Shown here: piece by piece, positions 14,401 to 22,988 of the stretch
Layout of the letters: the number at the start of each line of letters is the position of its first letter
Numbering within the stretch: the stretch's first letter is position 1
Virus record (IMG/VR): IMGVR_UViG_3300021964_000232
Location: 1 to 35,149 of that record
Source of the DNA: a virus
Reading direction: 5' to 3' (one strand)
Length of the DNA: 35,149 nt
The notes under the pieces: model-generated
The model's input: the letters and a program-made list of their open reading frames with translations, nothing else
What the model was told of the DNA's origin: nothing
Database searches by the model: none
Position numbers and translations under genes: made by a program

Positions 14401-17062
14401 CAGCTTTTGTTTGGACATCACCAGTAGTATAGCTAGATGAGTCTAACTTAGTAGCAATAGCGGCATTAGTATTAGCAAGTGCAGCTTTTGTTTGGACATC
14501 AGCTGTTGTATATGAGGATGAATCTAATTTGGTTGCAATAAATGCGTTTGTGTTACCAAGAGCCGCTTTTGTTTGGACATCAGCTGTTGTATATGATGAC
14601 GAATTTAATTTGGTTGCTATTTGAGCATTGGTATTTGCAAGGTTAGCATTACGAGTAGTGTCTACTGATGCAATGTAAGCATTGGTATTTGCAAGATTGG
14701 TATCTACTGTACTCAATGAGACAGCATTTCCACTAAAGGCTGTAGCACTTGCAGTGATGTCACCAGTAAGAGTTACAGTAGCTGTCTTGCCAAGTTTTTG
14801 ACCAATGTTGGTTGTTACAGTAGTAGCGAAGTTTGGATTGTCGCCCAACGCCGAAGCTAATTCATTAAGTGTATTTAATGACTCAGGAGCAGCATTAATA
14901 ATATTGGTAATCTCTGTGTCAATTCTTGTATTGACGGTTCCAATATAAGCATTTGTATTTGCTAAGTTATTATTACGTGCTGTATCTACCGATGCAATGT
15001 AAGCATTTGTATTAGCGAGAGCTGCTTTGGTTTGTACATCCCCTGTCGTGTATGAAGATGAAGCTAGTTTAGTTGCTATTGCAGCATTGGTGTTAGCCAG
15101 AGCTGCTTTGTCTTGGACATCACCAGTGGTATAGGATGAAGATGCTAACTTAGTAGCAATAGCTGCATTGGTGTTAGCTAATGCGGCTTTAGTTTGGACA
15201 TCGGCAGTTGTATATGAGCTTGAATCTAATTTAGATGCAATGGCAGAGTTGGTGTTGGCCAAAGCTGCCAAGGATTGTACATTAGCTACCTCAGCATAGA
15301 TTGCTGCGTTTGCAACTTGGAGTCTATCATTAACTAACGTATTGACATTAGCAACTTGCATTCTATCGTCAACAAGTATACGGATAGCTGTATTGGTAGC
15401 TACGATACCTGCTCTAGCTACACCGTCAGCTGATGAGCCACCAGATAAAGTATTGATTCTTGCATTGGTATTAGCAAGGTCGGCATTTCTTTGATTATCT
15501 ACTGAGGTGATAAATGCATTTGTGTTAGCGAGTGCTGCTTTGTCCTGTACATCTCCAGTGGTATAGGATGAAGACGCAAGTTTAGTTGCAATAGAAGCAT
15601 TGGTATTAGCCAGAGCTGCCTTATCCTGAATAGCACTAGTAGCTACTAATGTGTTTACGTTAGCAACTTGCATGCGGTCAGATACGAGTGTTCGGATGGC
15701 TGTGTTAGTAGCAACTATGCCTGCTCTTGCTAATCCATCTGTACCTGTACCACCAGACAGAGCAGAAATTCTTGCGTTTGTATTAGCAAGATCCAAACCT
15801 CTTTGATTATCTACTGTGGTAATAAATGCATTTGTATTAGCTAAAGCAGCAAGTGATTGTACGTTTGCTACTTCGGCAAACTTATTTGTACCTACTACTA
15901 CTCTTGCATCTACTTGAGATTCATTGAGACCTGATCCACTACCACCATTTCCGCGAGCAATGGCTTCACTAGCAATTGTTGAACCTGCCGGCAAATTAAT
16001 TGCACCGTTAGCATGTGCTGTAATAATAGCATCTCCAAGTTCAATTGATGAACCTGAAAGATAAAGGTCACGCCATCTCTTTTCTGATGTACCAAGGTCA
16101 TATGTTACGTTTGCACTAGGAACAATATGTGATGAAATGTTTGTTAAGTTTGCAACTTCAAGATAGATACCTGCGTTAGCAACTTCTAAGTATACTGCAG
16201 CGTTTGCAACTTCCAGATACTGGTCTGTACTTCCACCATCACCTGAAATAGTAGCACCTACAAATTTACCTGTAGCTGCATTATATTTTAAATATCTGTT
16301 ATTCTGTTTGACGGAGTCTCTATCGACATCATCGAGAAACTCTAAACGTACTTCACCGCCACCCGATGAACCACCACCCATAGTAGCAGCACGACGAATG
16401 TCAGCTTTAAACTTTTCAATGTCTTTAATTAATGGATCAATACTTGGTGTTTGTCCATCTTGACCTTTGGCACCTACTGGACCTTCTGGACCAGGATTGC
16501 CTTTCTCACCACGAAGACCTGGAACACCTGGTTCCCCGCGGTCACCTTTTTCACCACGTTCGCCCTTGTCACCTTTAACACCTTCAGGACCCTGTTCACC
16601 TTGAACACCCTGAATACCTTGTTCGCCTTGCTCACCTTGAGGACCTTGTTCACCAGTAGCACCAATTGCACCCTGTGGACCTTGAGGACCCATCTCGCCT
16701 TGTTCGCCAAGTAAGCCTCGTGGACCAATTGGACCAGACGAACCTTTAGGACCTGTAAAGCCACGTGGTCCTTGCGAACCTGTTTCACCTTTTTCACCCT
16801 CTTGACCTCGAGGACCACCTGCAGGACCCTGAGGACCTTGTAGACCTGGAGTACCTGGATCACCCTTTGGACCCCTGTCGCCATCTCTGCCATCACGGCC
16901 GGGAACACCCATCGGTCCTTGTTCACCAATAGGGCCACGATCACCCTGAGGGCCAGGTGTTGAATCCAAATGATGAACGCTTTCAGATACGTTCTTCTGA
17001 ACTGCTTTCTCTACGTGCTTTAGAAGTGCTGCTAAAAACTTAGCCTTTTCAACCTCATTCAT
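11432..17062 (-). CDS. Giant collagen-like repeat fibre protein
   Basis: This 1,876-residue protein is probably a trimeric fibre of the virion. Residues 1-36 are a helical head. Residues 37-205 are 56 Gly-X-Y triplets with a single one-residue interruption. A LEFLDDVD...LKYNAATGKFVGA domain follows at about 240-275. Next comes a very long repeat region with 13 copies of an SSYTTxDVQxKAALANTN unit, four STFGxSL(I/V)DDANA modules and several KLxGIExGATADQTAxEI modules. The C-terminus (LEVYNAAGTKIFPS) has no recognised chaperone or lectin domain. Its ATG overlaps the portal gene stop by 8 nt, so it is co-translated with gp20. T4 has no fibre gene at this place. Host binding or head decoration are both possible. 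Confidence 0.9.
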   Translation of the reverse strand: MNEVEKAKFLAALLKHVEKAVQKNVSESVHHLDSTPGPQGDRGPIGEQGPMGVPGRDGRDGDRGPKGDPGTPGLQGPQGPAGGPRGQEGEKGETGSQGPRGFTGPKGSSGPIGPRGLLGEQGEMGPQGPQGAIGATGEQGPQGEQGEQGIQGVQGEQGPEGVKGDKGERGEKGDRGEPGVPGLRGEKGNPGPEGPVGAKGQDGQTPSIDPLIKDIEKFKADIRRAATMGGGSSGGGEVRLEFLDDVDRDSVKQNNRYLKYNAATGKFVGATISGDGGSTDQYLEVANAAVYLEVANAGIYLEVANLTNISSHIVPSANVTYDLGTSEKRWRDLYLSGSSIELGDAIITAHANGAINLPAGSTIASEAIARGNGGSGSGLNESQVDARVVVGTNKFAEVANVQSLAALANTNAFITTVDNQRGLDLANTNARISALSGGTGTDGLARAGIVATNTAIRTLVSDRMQVANVNTLVATSAIQDKAALANTNASIATKLASSSYTTGDVQDKAALANTNAFITSVDNQRNADLANTNARINTLSGGSSADGVARAGIVATNTAIRILVDDRMQVANVNTLVNDRLQVANAAIYAEVANVQSLAALANTNSAIASKLDSSSYTTADVQTKAALANTNAAIATKLASSSYTTGDVQDKAALANTNAAIATKLASSSYTTGDVQTKAALANTNAYIASVDTARNNNLANTNAYIGTVNTRIDTEITNIINAAPESLNTLNELASALGDNPNFATTVTTNIGQKLGKTATVTLTGDITASATAFSGNAVSLSTVDTNLANTNAYIASVDTTRNANLANTNAQIATKLNSSSYTTADVQTKAALGNTNAFIATKLDSSSYTTADVQTKAALANTNAAIATKLDSSSYTTGDVQTKAALANTNAAIATKLDSSSYTTADVQDKAALANTNAYITSVDAARNNNLANTNTYIATKLDSSSYTTADVQTKAALANTNAYIASVDNTRNANLANTNAQIASKLDSSSYTIGDVQTKAALANTNAFIATKLNDSAASTFGKSLIDDANASTARSTLGLGTAATTASSDYATAAQGTKADNALPASSYTTADVQTKAALANTNAYIASVDSTRNANLANTNAFIATKLNDSAASTFGKSLIDDANAGVARTTLGLGTAATTASSDYATAAQGTKADDALPASSYTTGDVQTKAALANTNSYINSNLANTNAFIATKLDDSAASTFGKSLIDDANASTARSTLGLGTAATSATGDFATAAQGALADSALQSETVTSIALNSNSLDYTDENGTTTNIDLSAYLDEDSRAIASGTLNSVSGVVTFTRDDATTFTLDLSDLLDDTNLVTSVAGKNGVVTLDADDIDDTSTTNKFTTAAEITKLSGIETGATADQTAAEIKTAYESNADTNAFTDAEQSKLSGIETGADVTDTTNVVAALTAGTNVTIGADGTISSTDTNTTYSVGDGGLTQKNFTTALNTKLSGIETGATADQTASEILTAIKTVDGSSSGLDADLLDGNHASAFATAAQGTKADAALPKTGGAMTGAITTNSTFDGRDVATDGTKLDGIEPGATADQTAAEIRTLVESASDSNVFTDADHTKLNGIEASATNTADPAITSDGSTPSLAAGITGAEVRSLIGAGTSSSDNATHTGEVTGATSLTVASNVIDADNLKVTGNGTTSQFLRSDGDGTFTWATPTDTNTEYSVGDGGLTTNDFTDADHTKLNGIETGATADQTAAEILTAIKTVDGVASGLDADLLDGNHASAFATAAQGTKADNALPASSYTTGDVQTKAALANTNSAIASKVNTSSLSTFGFSLVDDANAGAARTTLGLGTAATTASSDYATAAQGSLADSATQPGDLATVATSGNYSDLNNVLEVYNAAGTKIFPS
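13510..15620 (-). repeat. Protein-level repeat array in the fibre gene (approximate limits)
   Basis: Twelve of the 13 SSYTTxDVQxKAALANTN units lie here; the thirteenth is near 11720-11765. The spacing is often 27 codons, with insertions of VDxxRNxxLANTN or STFGKSLIDDANA modules. Copies are nearly identical as protein, but many differ at third codon positions, so most units are old; a few neighbours are near-identical and recent. Confidence 0.9.
14364..14501 (-). repeat. Exact 57-nt direct repeat, 81-nt period
   Basis: Bases 14364-14420 recur without a mismatch at 14445-14501. The period of 81 nt is one 27-codon repeat unit, so gain or loss of a copy keeps the frame open. This is the clearest recent duplication inside the fibre array. 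Confidence 0.9.
16448..16954 (-). repeat. Collagen-like Gly-X-Y repeat in the fibre gene
   Basis: This encodes 56 Gly-X-Y triplets (residues 37-205), interrupted once by a single extra Gly after the fifteenth triplet. X and Y are rich in Pro, Gln, Glu, Lys and Arg, typical of bacterial and phage collagen-like stalks that fold as triple helices. Confidence 0.95.
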
Positions 17063-18701
17063 CCTGGTCCTCTTCGATTGTGTTCATGAATTTTGTCATT
17101 TGTTCAACCAGTCGCTTTTCATCTTCTGTGGGCTCGCTTGGAGGGATGAACGGTTCGATGTTAGTGTACGATTCTTGTTGCGGCTCCTCACCACCATCAT
17201 CATCTTCATACTCACCTGCAGCTTCTTCAGCTGAAATCTCTTTGTCAATACGTTCGACATCTTTCTCTGTCTGTCTGAGAACTTCTTCCCTAACATACTT
17301 CTGACTGAAATACTTACCAACATATTGATCCAGATCATTAAGAAGGGTCATACGCTCCCTCATTAACTCACCAGCTTTCATTTCTGCATAATGATTATCT
17401 TCTGAATAATGGAAGAAGATATCTTTCTTCATTGAAAGCCACTCTTCTCTAGTAGTAATACCTTTAAGAAGCAGTTGTGTTTCAAGTAGTTTATAGAACA
17501 TTTCATTGAATCGTGAACGAAGACGATTAATAAACTTTTTAAACTTGATCTCATCACGAGTAATCTCAGAAGCACGACCCAAGTTGAATTGGTTTTCAGC
17601 TTCCATTCTTGAGATAGGAACATTGAGTGACTTATAGAGTTTTTTGCGGAAGTAATCAACATCTTCCATCTCACCAAGATTTTGGCCACCTGGAAGTGTA
17701 GAAATTTCTGTACCACGACCACCTTCGCGACGAGGAAGCCAAAAGTCTTCCATCATTGTCATGTGTTTGCGATCATCTCTGACTTCACCAGTGGATGCAT
17801 CATATACCAACTTATTCTTATGCTTAACCATCATATCACGAAGATACTGCTCAGCTTTCTGTTTAGGAAGGTTACCTACATCAATGTAGAAGATACGGCG
17901 CTCTGGTGCTCTTGATAGACGATAGATTACCACTGCATCTTCTAGCATACGTAACTGATTAAGTGGCTTGATAGCTTTGTGTAGATAACCTAACACATGC
18001 TTATTGTCCTTTGAGTAACTACCCGAATGACAATATACAACTGCATCAGATGAAATCTTCAAGCCTTGAGTCTGACCATTCTTCAATCCCTTAGGAGCAT
18101 AGAGGTAGTACTCATTGAAACCTTTTGGCAATGTGACTTGTCTTCCGTCAACTGCCTGAGCTTCTGCTTTAGACTTCTTTCTTTCTCTAACTTTTTTGAT
18201 CTTGCGTGGATCAATGTAACGAAGTTCCTTAATACCATCTCTAGGATTCTTCTCATCAATCATCATGTGATAGTATTGACGTCCATCAACATACCATCTT
18301 CTGAAGATTTCATAACCTTTATTTTGGAAGTCAACGAGCTTGAGGATATTATCAAACTCTGCTCTAATTGTCTTCTTAATTCCTGCGCTGTAGTTAATTG
18401 CATCTACGTCAATAGCAACTGGTGACGTATCACCTTCAATAATAATTGCTTCATTGACAATATCGTCTACAGCTTGGTCACATTCAGCTTGAAGGACCAT
18501 ATCCCGGTAACGTGTTACAAGTTCACCTTCTGTCTTTGCAGCGCCTTCCATGTCCACGTAAGTACCATAGGCACCGCCAGGAGCTAGCTCAATTGCACCA
18601 TCCATATTTTCAGGTGGCGCGAAAGACTTGATGTCGGGATTTATTTCATTTGGTTTTTCCGGAGTTCCAAATTTGAACCCGAACAAGTTATATTCTGCCA
18701 T
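17055..18701 (-). CDS. 20: Portal vertex protein gp20
   Basis: This is the portal subunit (548 residues; T4 524), which forms the dodecameric DNA gate at the head-tail vertex and docks the terminase. Typical gp20 segments are the early RYRDMVLQAECDQAVDDIVNEAI, YEIFRRWYVDGRQYYHMM, and RIFYIDVGNLPKQKAEQYLRDMM. Also present are EDFWLPRREGGRGTEISTLPGG and NVPISRM, the stem and crown regions used in marine gp20 surveys. The acidic C-terminus is usual. Upstream lie a hairpin and a near-consensus late promoter; downstream the fibre gene overlaps by 8 nt. Confidence 0.98.
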   Translation of the reverse strand: MAEYNLFGFKFGTPEKPNEINPDIKSFAPPENMDGAIELAPGGAYGTYVDMEGAAKTEGELVTRYRDMVLQAECDQAVDDIVNEAIIIEGDTSPVAIDVDAINYSAGIKKTIRAEFDNILKLVDFQNKGYEIFRRWYVDGRQYYHMMIDEKNPRDGIKELRYIDPRKIKKVRERKKSKAEAQAVDGRQVTLPKGFNEYYLYAPKGLKNGQTQGLKISSDAVVYCHSGSYSKDNKHVLGYLHKAIKPLNQLRMLEDAVVIYRLSRAPERRIFYIDVGNLPKQKAEQYLRDMMVKHKNKLVYDASTGEVRDDRKHMTMMEDFWLPRREGGRGTEISTLPGGQNLGEMEDVDYFRKKLYKSLNVPISRMEAENQFNLGRASEITRDEIKFKKFINRLRSRFNEMFYKLLETQLLLKGITTREEWLSMKKDIFFHYSEDNHYAEMKAGELMRERMTLLNDLDQYVGKYFSQKYVREEVLRQTEKDVERIDKEISAEEAAGEYEDDDGGEEPQQESYTNIEPFIPPSEPTEDEKRLVEQMTKFMNTIEEDQDE

Positions 18702-18717
18702 TTTATACCTCAGTTAA

Positions 18718-18748
18718 GGGGGCTGCATATCTTATTTATGCAACCCCC
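18718..18748 (-). promoter_or_regulatory. Stable hairpin between genes 19 and 20
   Basis: A 12-bp stem (18718-18729 with 18737-18748, one G-U wobble on the minus transcript, five G-C pairs at the base) closes a 7-nt loop. No U-run follows, so it does not look like a normal terminator. The late-promoter box CATAAATA lies in its loop and proximal stem. Possible roles are transcript processing or protection of 3' ends of tail-tube mRNA. Confidence 0.7.
18733..18740 (-). promoter_or_regulatory. Late promoter CATAAATA for gene 20
   Basis: The minus strand reads CATAAATA, one base off the T4 late consensus at its first position. It lies 32 nt before the gp20 ATG, the same spacing as the perfect boxes. 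Confidence 0.7.
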
Positions 18749-18765
18749 CATCACTATTTCACTTA

Positions 18766-19329
18766 TTAACCAGCGACTGTATTAGTCGTGTCACCACCGC
18801 CTGTGGCTACTTTCCAGTAGTCATAAGCAAAGTTAACCTGGAATTCTTGGATTGCATCCTGATCCCAACTGACCTCCATAAGAGATACGTTGGTTGGATA
18901 GATTCCGACAAATTCATATGTTCTCAGAAGATTGCCTTCCTTACCAAATTGCTTAACTGTAGCAACTTGTTTGTAAGATGTAGCACCTTCTGTAGAACCC
19001 ATGCCAGGAAGTCTGGTGTTGCCTTCATGCAGATTGATTTGGTTTGACCAAGTTTCCAATGCATTTCTGATTTGGAAATCTTCATCATTCAAAATCGTTA
19101 CAGTCCAGTCTGAAAAAGTACGGTTACCTGCATACTTGATCTGACGACCAAAGTATGTTTGTGTAATCGTATTAATCGTTGCGTCTGGAATCTGCGCAGC
19201 TCTAACAAGAATTGGAGCGTTTGGAACACTCGGCACTGTTGCTGGAGTCTCGATGGTTACCTCAAATAGGGAACTACGAGCGCCGCCTAATCTAAGGCCT
19301 GACTTAAAGTCGTTTACGTTGAAAGCCAT
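18766..19329 (-). CDS. 19: Tail tube protein gp19
   Basis: This 187-residue protein polymerises into the inner tube of the contractile tail (T4 gp19 has 163). It shows the family pattern: an N-terminal helix MAFNVNDFKSGL, the strand SSLFEVTIETPA, then ILVRAAQIPDATINTI. After these come the YFGRQIKYAGNRTFSDWTV strand pair, which assembles hexameric rings, and NDEDFQIRNALETW. The C-terminal tail (GGGDTTNTVAG) is flexible. The Shine-Dalgarno GAGGAG is strong, and a late-promoter-like box overlaps the sheath gene stop just upstream. Order sheath-tube-portal is the standard T4-like arrangement. Confidence 0.97.
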   Translation of the reverse strand: MAFNVNDFKSGLRLGGARSSLFEVTIETPATVPSVPNAPILVRAAQIPDATINTITQTYFGRQIKYAGNRTFSDWTVTILNDEDFQIRNALETWSNQINLHEGNTRLPGMGSTEGATSYKQVATVKQFGKEGNLLRTYEFVGIYPTNVSLMEVSWDQDAIQEFQVNFAYDYWKVATGGGDTTNTVAG

Positions 19330-19348
19330 TTACTTTCTCCTCTTTCCC

Positions 19349-19356
19349 TATTTATT
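19349..19356 (-). promoter_or_regulatory. Candidate late promoter AATAAATA for gene 19
   Basis: The minus strand reads AATAAATA, differing from consensus only at its first base. It overlaps the gp18 stop codon and lies 20 nt before the gp19 ATG. It would let tube protein be made independently of sheath. Confidence 0.6.
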
Positions 19357-21283
19357 AGAACTGACCTACGATTTCATTGAAGTCAACACCTGTTCTTACA
19401 GCTACAAAGTTCAACTGAATAAAGTTGATGCTTCTTGCTGGTTTGATATAGATGTCGCCAATGAATTCGTTGCGATCGATTACTTCCCCAGTGTTATTCG
19501 TGTCATCGCAGACTACACGGAAGTCCGTGATACCGCGGCGACCTTGAACGTCACGTAGGAATGGTTCTACCAAGTTACGGAACTGCTGTCTCGTGAACTC
19601 ATCGTTAAATTCAAACAATGAACTTTGAGCAGCAACCGCAATTGCTTTTTCAAGAACAATGAACAATCTACGAACATTGATTCTGTCAAATGCACTTGGT
19701 CTTGCTAGAAGTGTCTTGTCACCAAACAATACTGTGCCTTGGCCTGGGAACGATACAACTGGGTTAATACCTTTTTTGTACAGTTCATCACGCTCGGCTT
19801 TGTTTGGATTGTAAGCCAACTTAACAACATTCTTAATATTGCCACGATTGAAACCAGCTGGTGAATACCATGGATCACGGTTTGTGTCCGTGCGAACCAT
19901 TAGACCAGCAGTATCACCATTCAATGGAATGTAGCGATATGTGTCGTTGTATTTGTCGTATACGTACTTGTAGCCACTATCCATTGTCACATAAGATGAT
20001 GATGGAAGTGAATCGCGGAATGCGATAATGTCTTCTGCTTCTGCTCCAGCAAAACTACTGTTGTTAACAACATCATCTCTTTCTGGTGAGATGCATACGA
20101 TACAGTCTTTACGTACTTCTGCAATATTATTGATAAGGTGTAGAGCTACCGTTTGGCTAGACTCACCACCAAGAATAAGTGCAACATCAATATCTTCAGT
20201 TGATTTGAATTTATTGTAAGCTGTAATGTAATCACCGTCTACTGGTTCTGCACCATCGGTGCCGCCCGACAGAGAAGCGTTAACTACATCTGTACCACCA
20301 GCAAATGCTGTTGAAGCAACACTACCTGCACCAGTTTTGACTGAGGCGTGATCATTCCACCATACATATGCTGAAACTTGATTCAATACATTTTTGTAGT
20401 AGTTTGTAGCACCATCTTCTGTTTTAGCATCTGAAGCTACAGATACATTTGAAAATACCTCAAGAACACTACCTTTTGTACCTGTCCAATCGCCATCTTC
20501 ATCAGCGATAACAATGTGGATCTCATCATCAGAACCACCAGCGTTAGTAGCAAATGTAGAAGTGCCTGGAGCTTGGTCGAAGTTAGGATAGAATTCCCAA
20601 CGGCGTTGTACGTTATGTGCGCTTACTGCGACATCTGAAACTGTGTTACCGTTATATGTCGAAGCAAGAGTAACTGTGTTACCACTTACTGAGGCAATCT
20701 TGATTTGTTGTCTATCTGGACCAACAGTAAGCAAATCACCTGCAGTAAGAGCATTGGCGACAGTATTGGCAGTACCACCTGCAAAGGTAAGAGCTTTTGT
20801 ATTAGTAGTAATGCTGTATGTAGTATTTGCCCCTACCGAGTTAATTGTTTCTTCCCAAGCAGTTGCTGATGGGCAGATTGAAACTTTGAGTGAGTTACCC
20901 AGTTGACCTGGATACTTTGCAACAGCGATGCCTTGAGCGCCCGCCGGTGTATAATTTTCTTCGTAATCGTCTTCGTTCTTAATCAATGGAGCTGTACCGC
21001 TTGCCGAAGCATTTTTAGCAGTACTGCCAATAACACGAGTTAGAAACAACTGGTTACTGTAAGCTAAGAAGTTTGAAGCTACGAAGAAGTCCGTCGCAGT
21101 GTTAGAATTTGGCGTCTGAAAATTAGCAGCCAGTGTATCTTCACTGTCAACGATGACGATTTTATCTACAGGACCCCAACGGAAGTGACCGGCGAAAGCT
21201 GCTGTAGAAGTCGATATATTTGGTACAACTGTAGTGAGATCAATCTCGCTTACGTTTACACCTGGTGAAACCTGAAATGGCAT
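19355..21283 (-). CDS. 18: Tail sheath protein gp18
   Basis: This is the contractile sheath subunit, 642 residues (T4 659). The start MPFQVSPGVNVSEIDLTTVVP is diagnostic of the family. The C-terminal domain has NPVVSFPGQGTVLFGDKTLL, FDRINVRRLFIVLEKAI, FEFNDEFTRQQFRNLVEPFLRDVQGRRGI and FRVVCDDTNNT, all conserved in gp18 and needed for the tube-contacting core. The middle (about residues 110-330) is the variable outer domain. A perfect late promoter and a Shine-Dalgarno (AGGAGAA) precede it. The gene stands alone between 17 and 19. Confidence 0.98.
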   Translation of the reverse strand: MPFQVSPGVNVSEIDLTTVVPNISTSTAAFAGHFRWGPVDKIVIVDSEDTLAANFQTPNSNTATDFFVASNFLAYSNQLFLTRVIGSTAKNASASGTAPLIKNEDDYEENYTPAGAQGIAVAKYPGQLGNSLKVSICPSATAWEETINSVGANTTYSITTNTKALTFAGGTANTVANALTAGDLLTVGPDRQQIKIASVSGNTVTLASTYNGNTVSDVAVSAHNVQRRWEFYPNFDQAPGTSTFATNAGGSDDEIHIVIADEDGDWTGTKGSVLEVFSNVSVASDAKTEDGATNYYKNVLNQVSAYVWWNDHASVKTGAGSVASTAFAGGTDVVNASLSGGTDGAEPVDGDYITAYNKFKSTEDIDVALILGGESSQTVALHLINNIAEVRKDCIVCISPERDDVVNNSSFAGAEAEDIIAFRDSLPSSSYVTMDSGYKYVYDKYNDTYRYIPLNGDTAGLMVRTDTNRDPWYSPAGFNRGNIKNVVKLAYNPNKAERDELYKKGINPVVSFPGQGTVLFGDKTLLARPSAFDRINVRRLFIVLEKAIAVAAQSSLFEFNDEFTRQQFRNLVEPFLRDVQGRRGITDFRVVCDDTNNTGEVIDRNEFIGDIYIKPARSINFIQLNFVAVRTGVDFNEIVGQF

Positions 21284-21320
21284 CGTTCTTCTCCTATATG
21301 AAGTGGTTATTCTTCTTGAT

Positions 21321-21328
21321 TATTTATA
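21321..21328 (-). promoter_or_regulatory. Late promoter TATAAATA for gene 18
   Basis: An exact TATAAATA on the minus strand lies 38 nt before the gp18 ATG, in the 67-nt gap after gene 17. No terminator was seen in that gap. Confidence 0.85.
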
Positions 21329-21350
21329 AAAAAGGCAAACTTAGGAATTT

Positions 21351-22988
21351 TTAGTACCAACCACCTGGTTCATCTATATCATCACTCATCCAACCTGGAG
21401 TGTGACTTGGTTCGGGTGCTGGCTCATTACCATCATCATGAAAACCAAAAGGTAATAACGAAGACTCTTCCATAGCTATCTTATCTTGCTGAAGTCTAGC
21501 TCTGATATCTGTATCCGATATATCCTTAAAGTATTGTTGTTTAACAAGCCATCCAAACAAAACAAGACACATAACCAAGTCGTCATGTGAACCTTCTTCA
21601 GCTGCAAAGCTCGTACCTTTACTTATGAAACTTGCAAGTTCAGAGATTGTATCAAAGTCTTCAATTAATAACTTATCATTCTCTATAAGATCTTTCAAGT
21701 TTCTACACCCCAAAGCCTTCACTGACTTTGTGGTTCTGATACCTAATGTTACTTGGCCACCGAATCCAGTACCCAATACCATACCAGCGCGCCCACGAGA
21801 AGCAGACGTAAGAACATGCTCGTATTCAAGTTCGTTGTGTAAGATGTCAGCCACTTGGCCGCCAATGTCGTTAGTTTCAACCAAGCAATACGCATCATTA
21901 TACTCCCTACATACATTCATAATTACAGTTGGAAATAGCATTGGAGCAATTGTGTTATTACTATACTTAGCAACCATCCTATATGGAATGGCTGTTGTAT
22001 CCAATACTACAAATGTGTTATAGTCAATACCCACACCTCTTGAACAGTCAACAGTAACAATGTACGTCTTCCCCTTAGAAGGCTCTTCATAGATATCAAG
22101 ATAATCGAACGAACGGTTAGGTGTACGGAATGCTAGTTGACGTAATTTAGTTGAAGATATGAGGGTACTAGATGAACCAATGAACTCACACTCAAACTCC
22201 TGACGGAATTGTTCTTCCGAGGTGTTACGGATCGTCTCTTCTTTCCACTTCTCATCACGGCCAGGAATCTCAGACCAATGAATATCAATTGGAATGTAAT
22301 CACTATTATCATTCTCTGCATCACTCCACATCTTATAAAAGTGATTCATACCATTAGGTGTTGATACAATAATAACTTGTGATGTAGTACCAGACGAGAT
22401 AGTAGGATATACAGAAGCAAAAAACTCGTCGGCAAGATGGTTACCAACAAATGCAAACTCATCCAAGAAGATAAGATTATATGAACCACCACGAATAGCA
22501 GATGAAGACGTAGAAGCCGCTACAACTCTGCAACCGTTCTCAAGTTCAATATTACCTTTGTTCCATACCAACACACCTTGCTGTAACCACTTAGGTAGAT
22601 ATTCATAAGCAAGTTGGATCTTACCAAGCAAGTCACGAGCTAGTGCGCCTTTGTTGGCTAGAATAGCAATGTTCTGATCTGGATGGAATAAAATCTTCCA
22701 TAGAATATAGGATGTAGTTGTTGTTGACTTACCAGACTGACGTGGTAGTTTACAAATGTTAAAACGATTGTGTACGAACTGATCCAGCATCTTCTTCTGG
22801 AAGTTCCATGGCTCGAACGGAATCAAGCCCTTATCAACATTTACAATCTGAACATAATTCTCAACAAAGTATTGAATATCAGCTTGACATTTAAGATATT
22901 CAGCTAGTTGTTCTTTTGTAAACTCAACAGGTACGTTAGCTTTTTTTAGATTAGGATTTCCTAAGTAATGATCAGCTGTTTGACTCAT
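21351..22988 (-). CDS. 17: Terminase large subunit gp17
   Basis: This is the DNA-packaging motor ATPase and headful nuclease, 545 residues (T4 610). Walker A PRQSGKS is at residues 82-88 and Walker B NLIFLDEF at about 171-178, with the catalytic Glu177. The coupling motif VSTPNG is at about 209-213. The nuclease domain begins with VTVDCSRGVGIDYN (Asp314, Asp322) and continues with VETNDIGGQ and a late EEGSHDDLVMCL acidic motif. All catalytic parts are present. Its start lies 17 nt inside gene 16, so the two terminase subunits are coupled. Confidence 0.98.
   Translation of the reverse strand: MSQTADHYLGNPNLKKANVPVEFTKEQLAEYLKCQADIQYFVENYVQIVNVDKGLIPFEPWNFQKKMLDQFVHNRFNICKLPRQSGKSTTTTSYILWKILFHPDQNIAILANKGALARDLLGKIQLAYEYLPKWLQQGVLVWNKGNIELENGCRVVAASTSSSAIRGGSYNLIFLDEFAFVGNHLADEFFASVYPTISSGTTSQVIIVSTPNGMNHFYKMWSDAENDNSDYIPIDIHWSEIPGRDEKWKEETIRNTSEEQFRQEFECEFIGSSSTLISSTKLRQLAFRTPNRSFDYLDIYEEPSKGKTYIVTVDCSRGVGIDYNTFVVLDTTAIPYRMVAKYSNNTIAPMLFPTVIMNVCREYNDAYCLVETNDIGGQVADILHNELEYEHVLTSASRGRAGMVLGTGFGGQVTLGIRTTKSVKALGCRNLKDLIENDKLLIEDFDTISELASFISKGTSFAAEEGSHDDLVMCLVLFGWLVKQQYFKDISDTDIRARLQQDKIAMEESSLLPFGFHDDGNEPAPEPSHTPGWMSDDIDEPGGWY

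Noticed and set aside
13510-15620. Regular repeats considered as a CRISPR array
   Set aside because: They are in-frame protein repeats with a period of 81 nt inside a long gene; there are no unique spacers and no cas genes.
16474-16944. 156-codon frame in another phase of the collagen-like region
   Set aside because: Gly-X-Y coding has few stops in other frames; the product is a meaningless Val/Lys-rich shadow.
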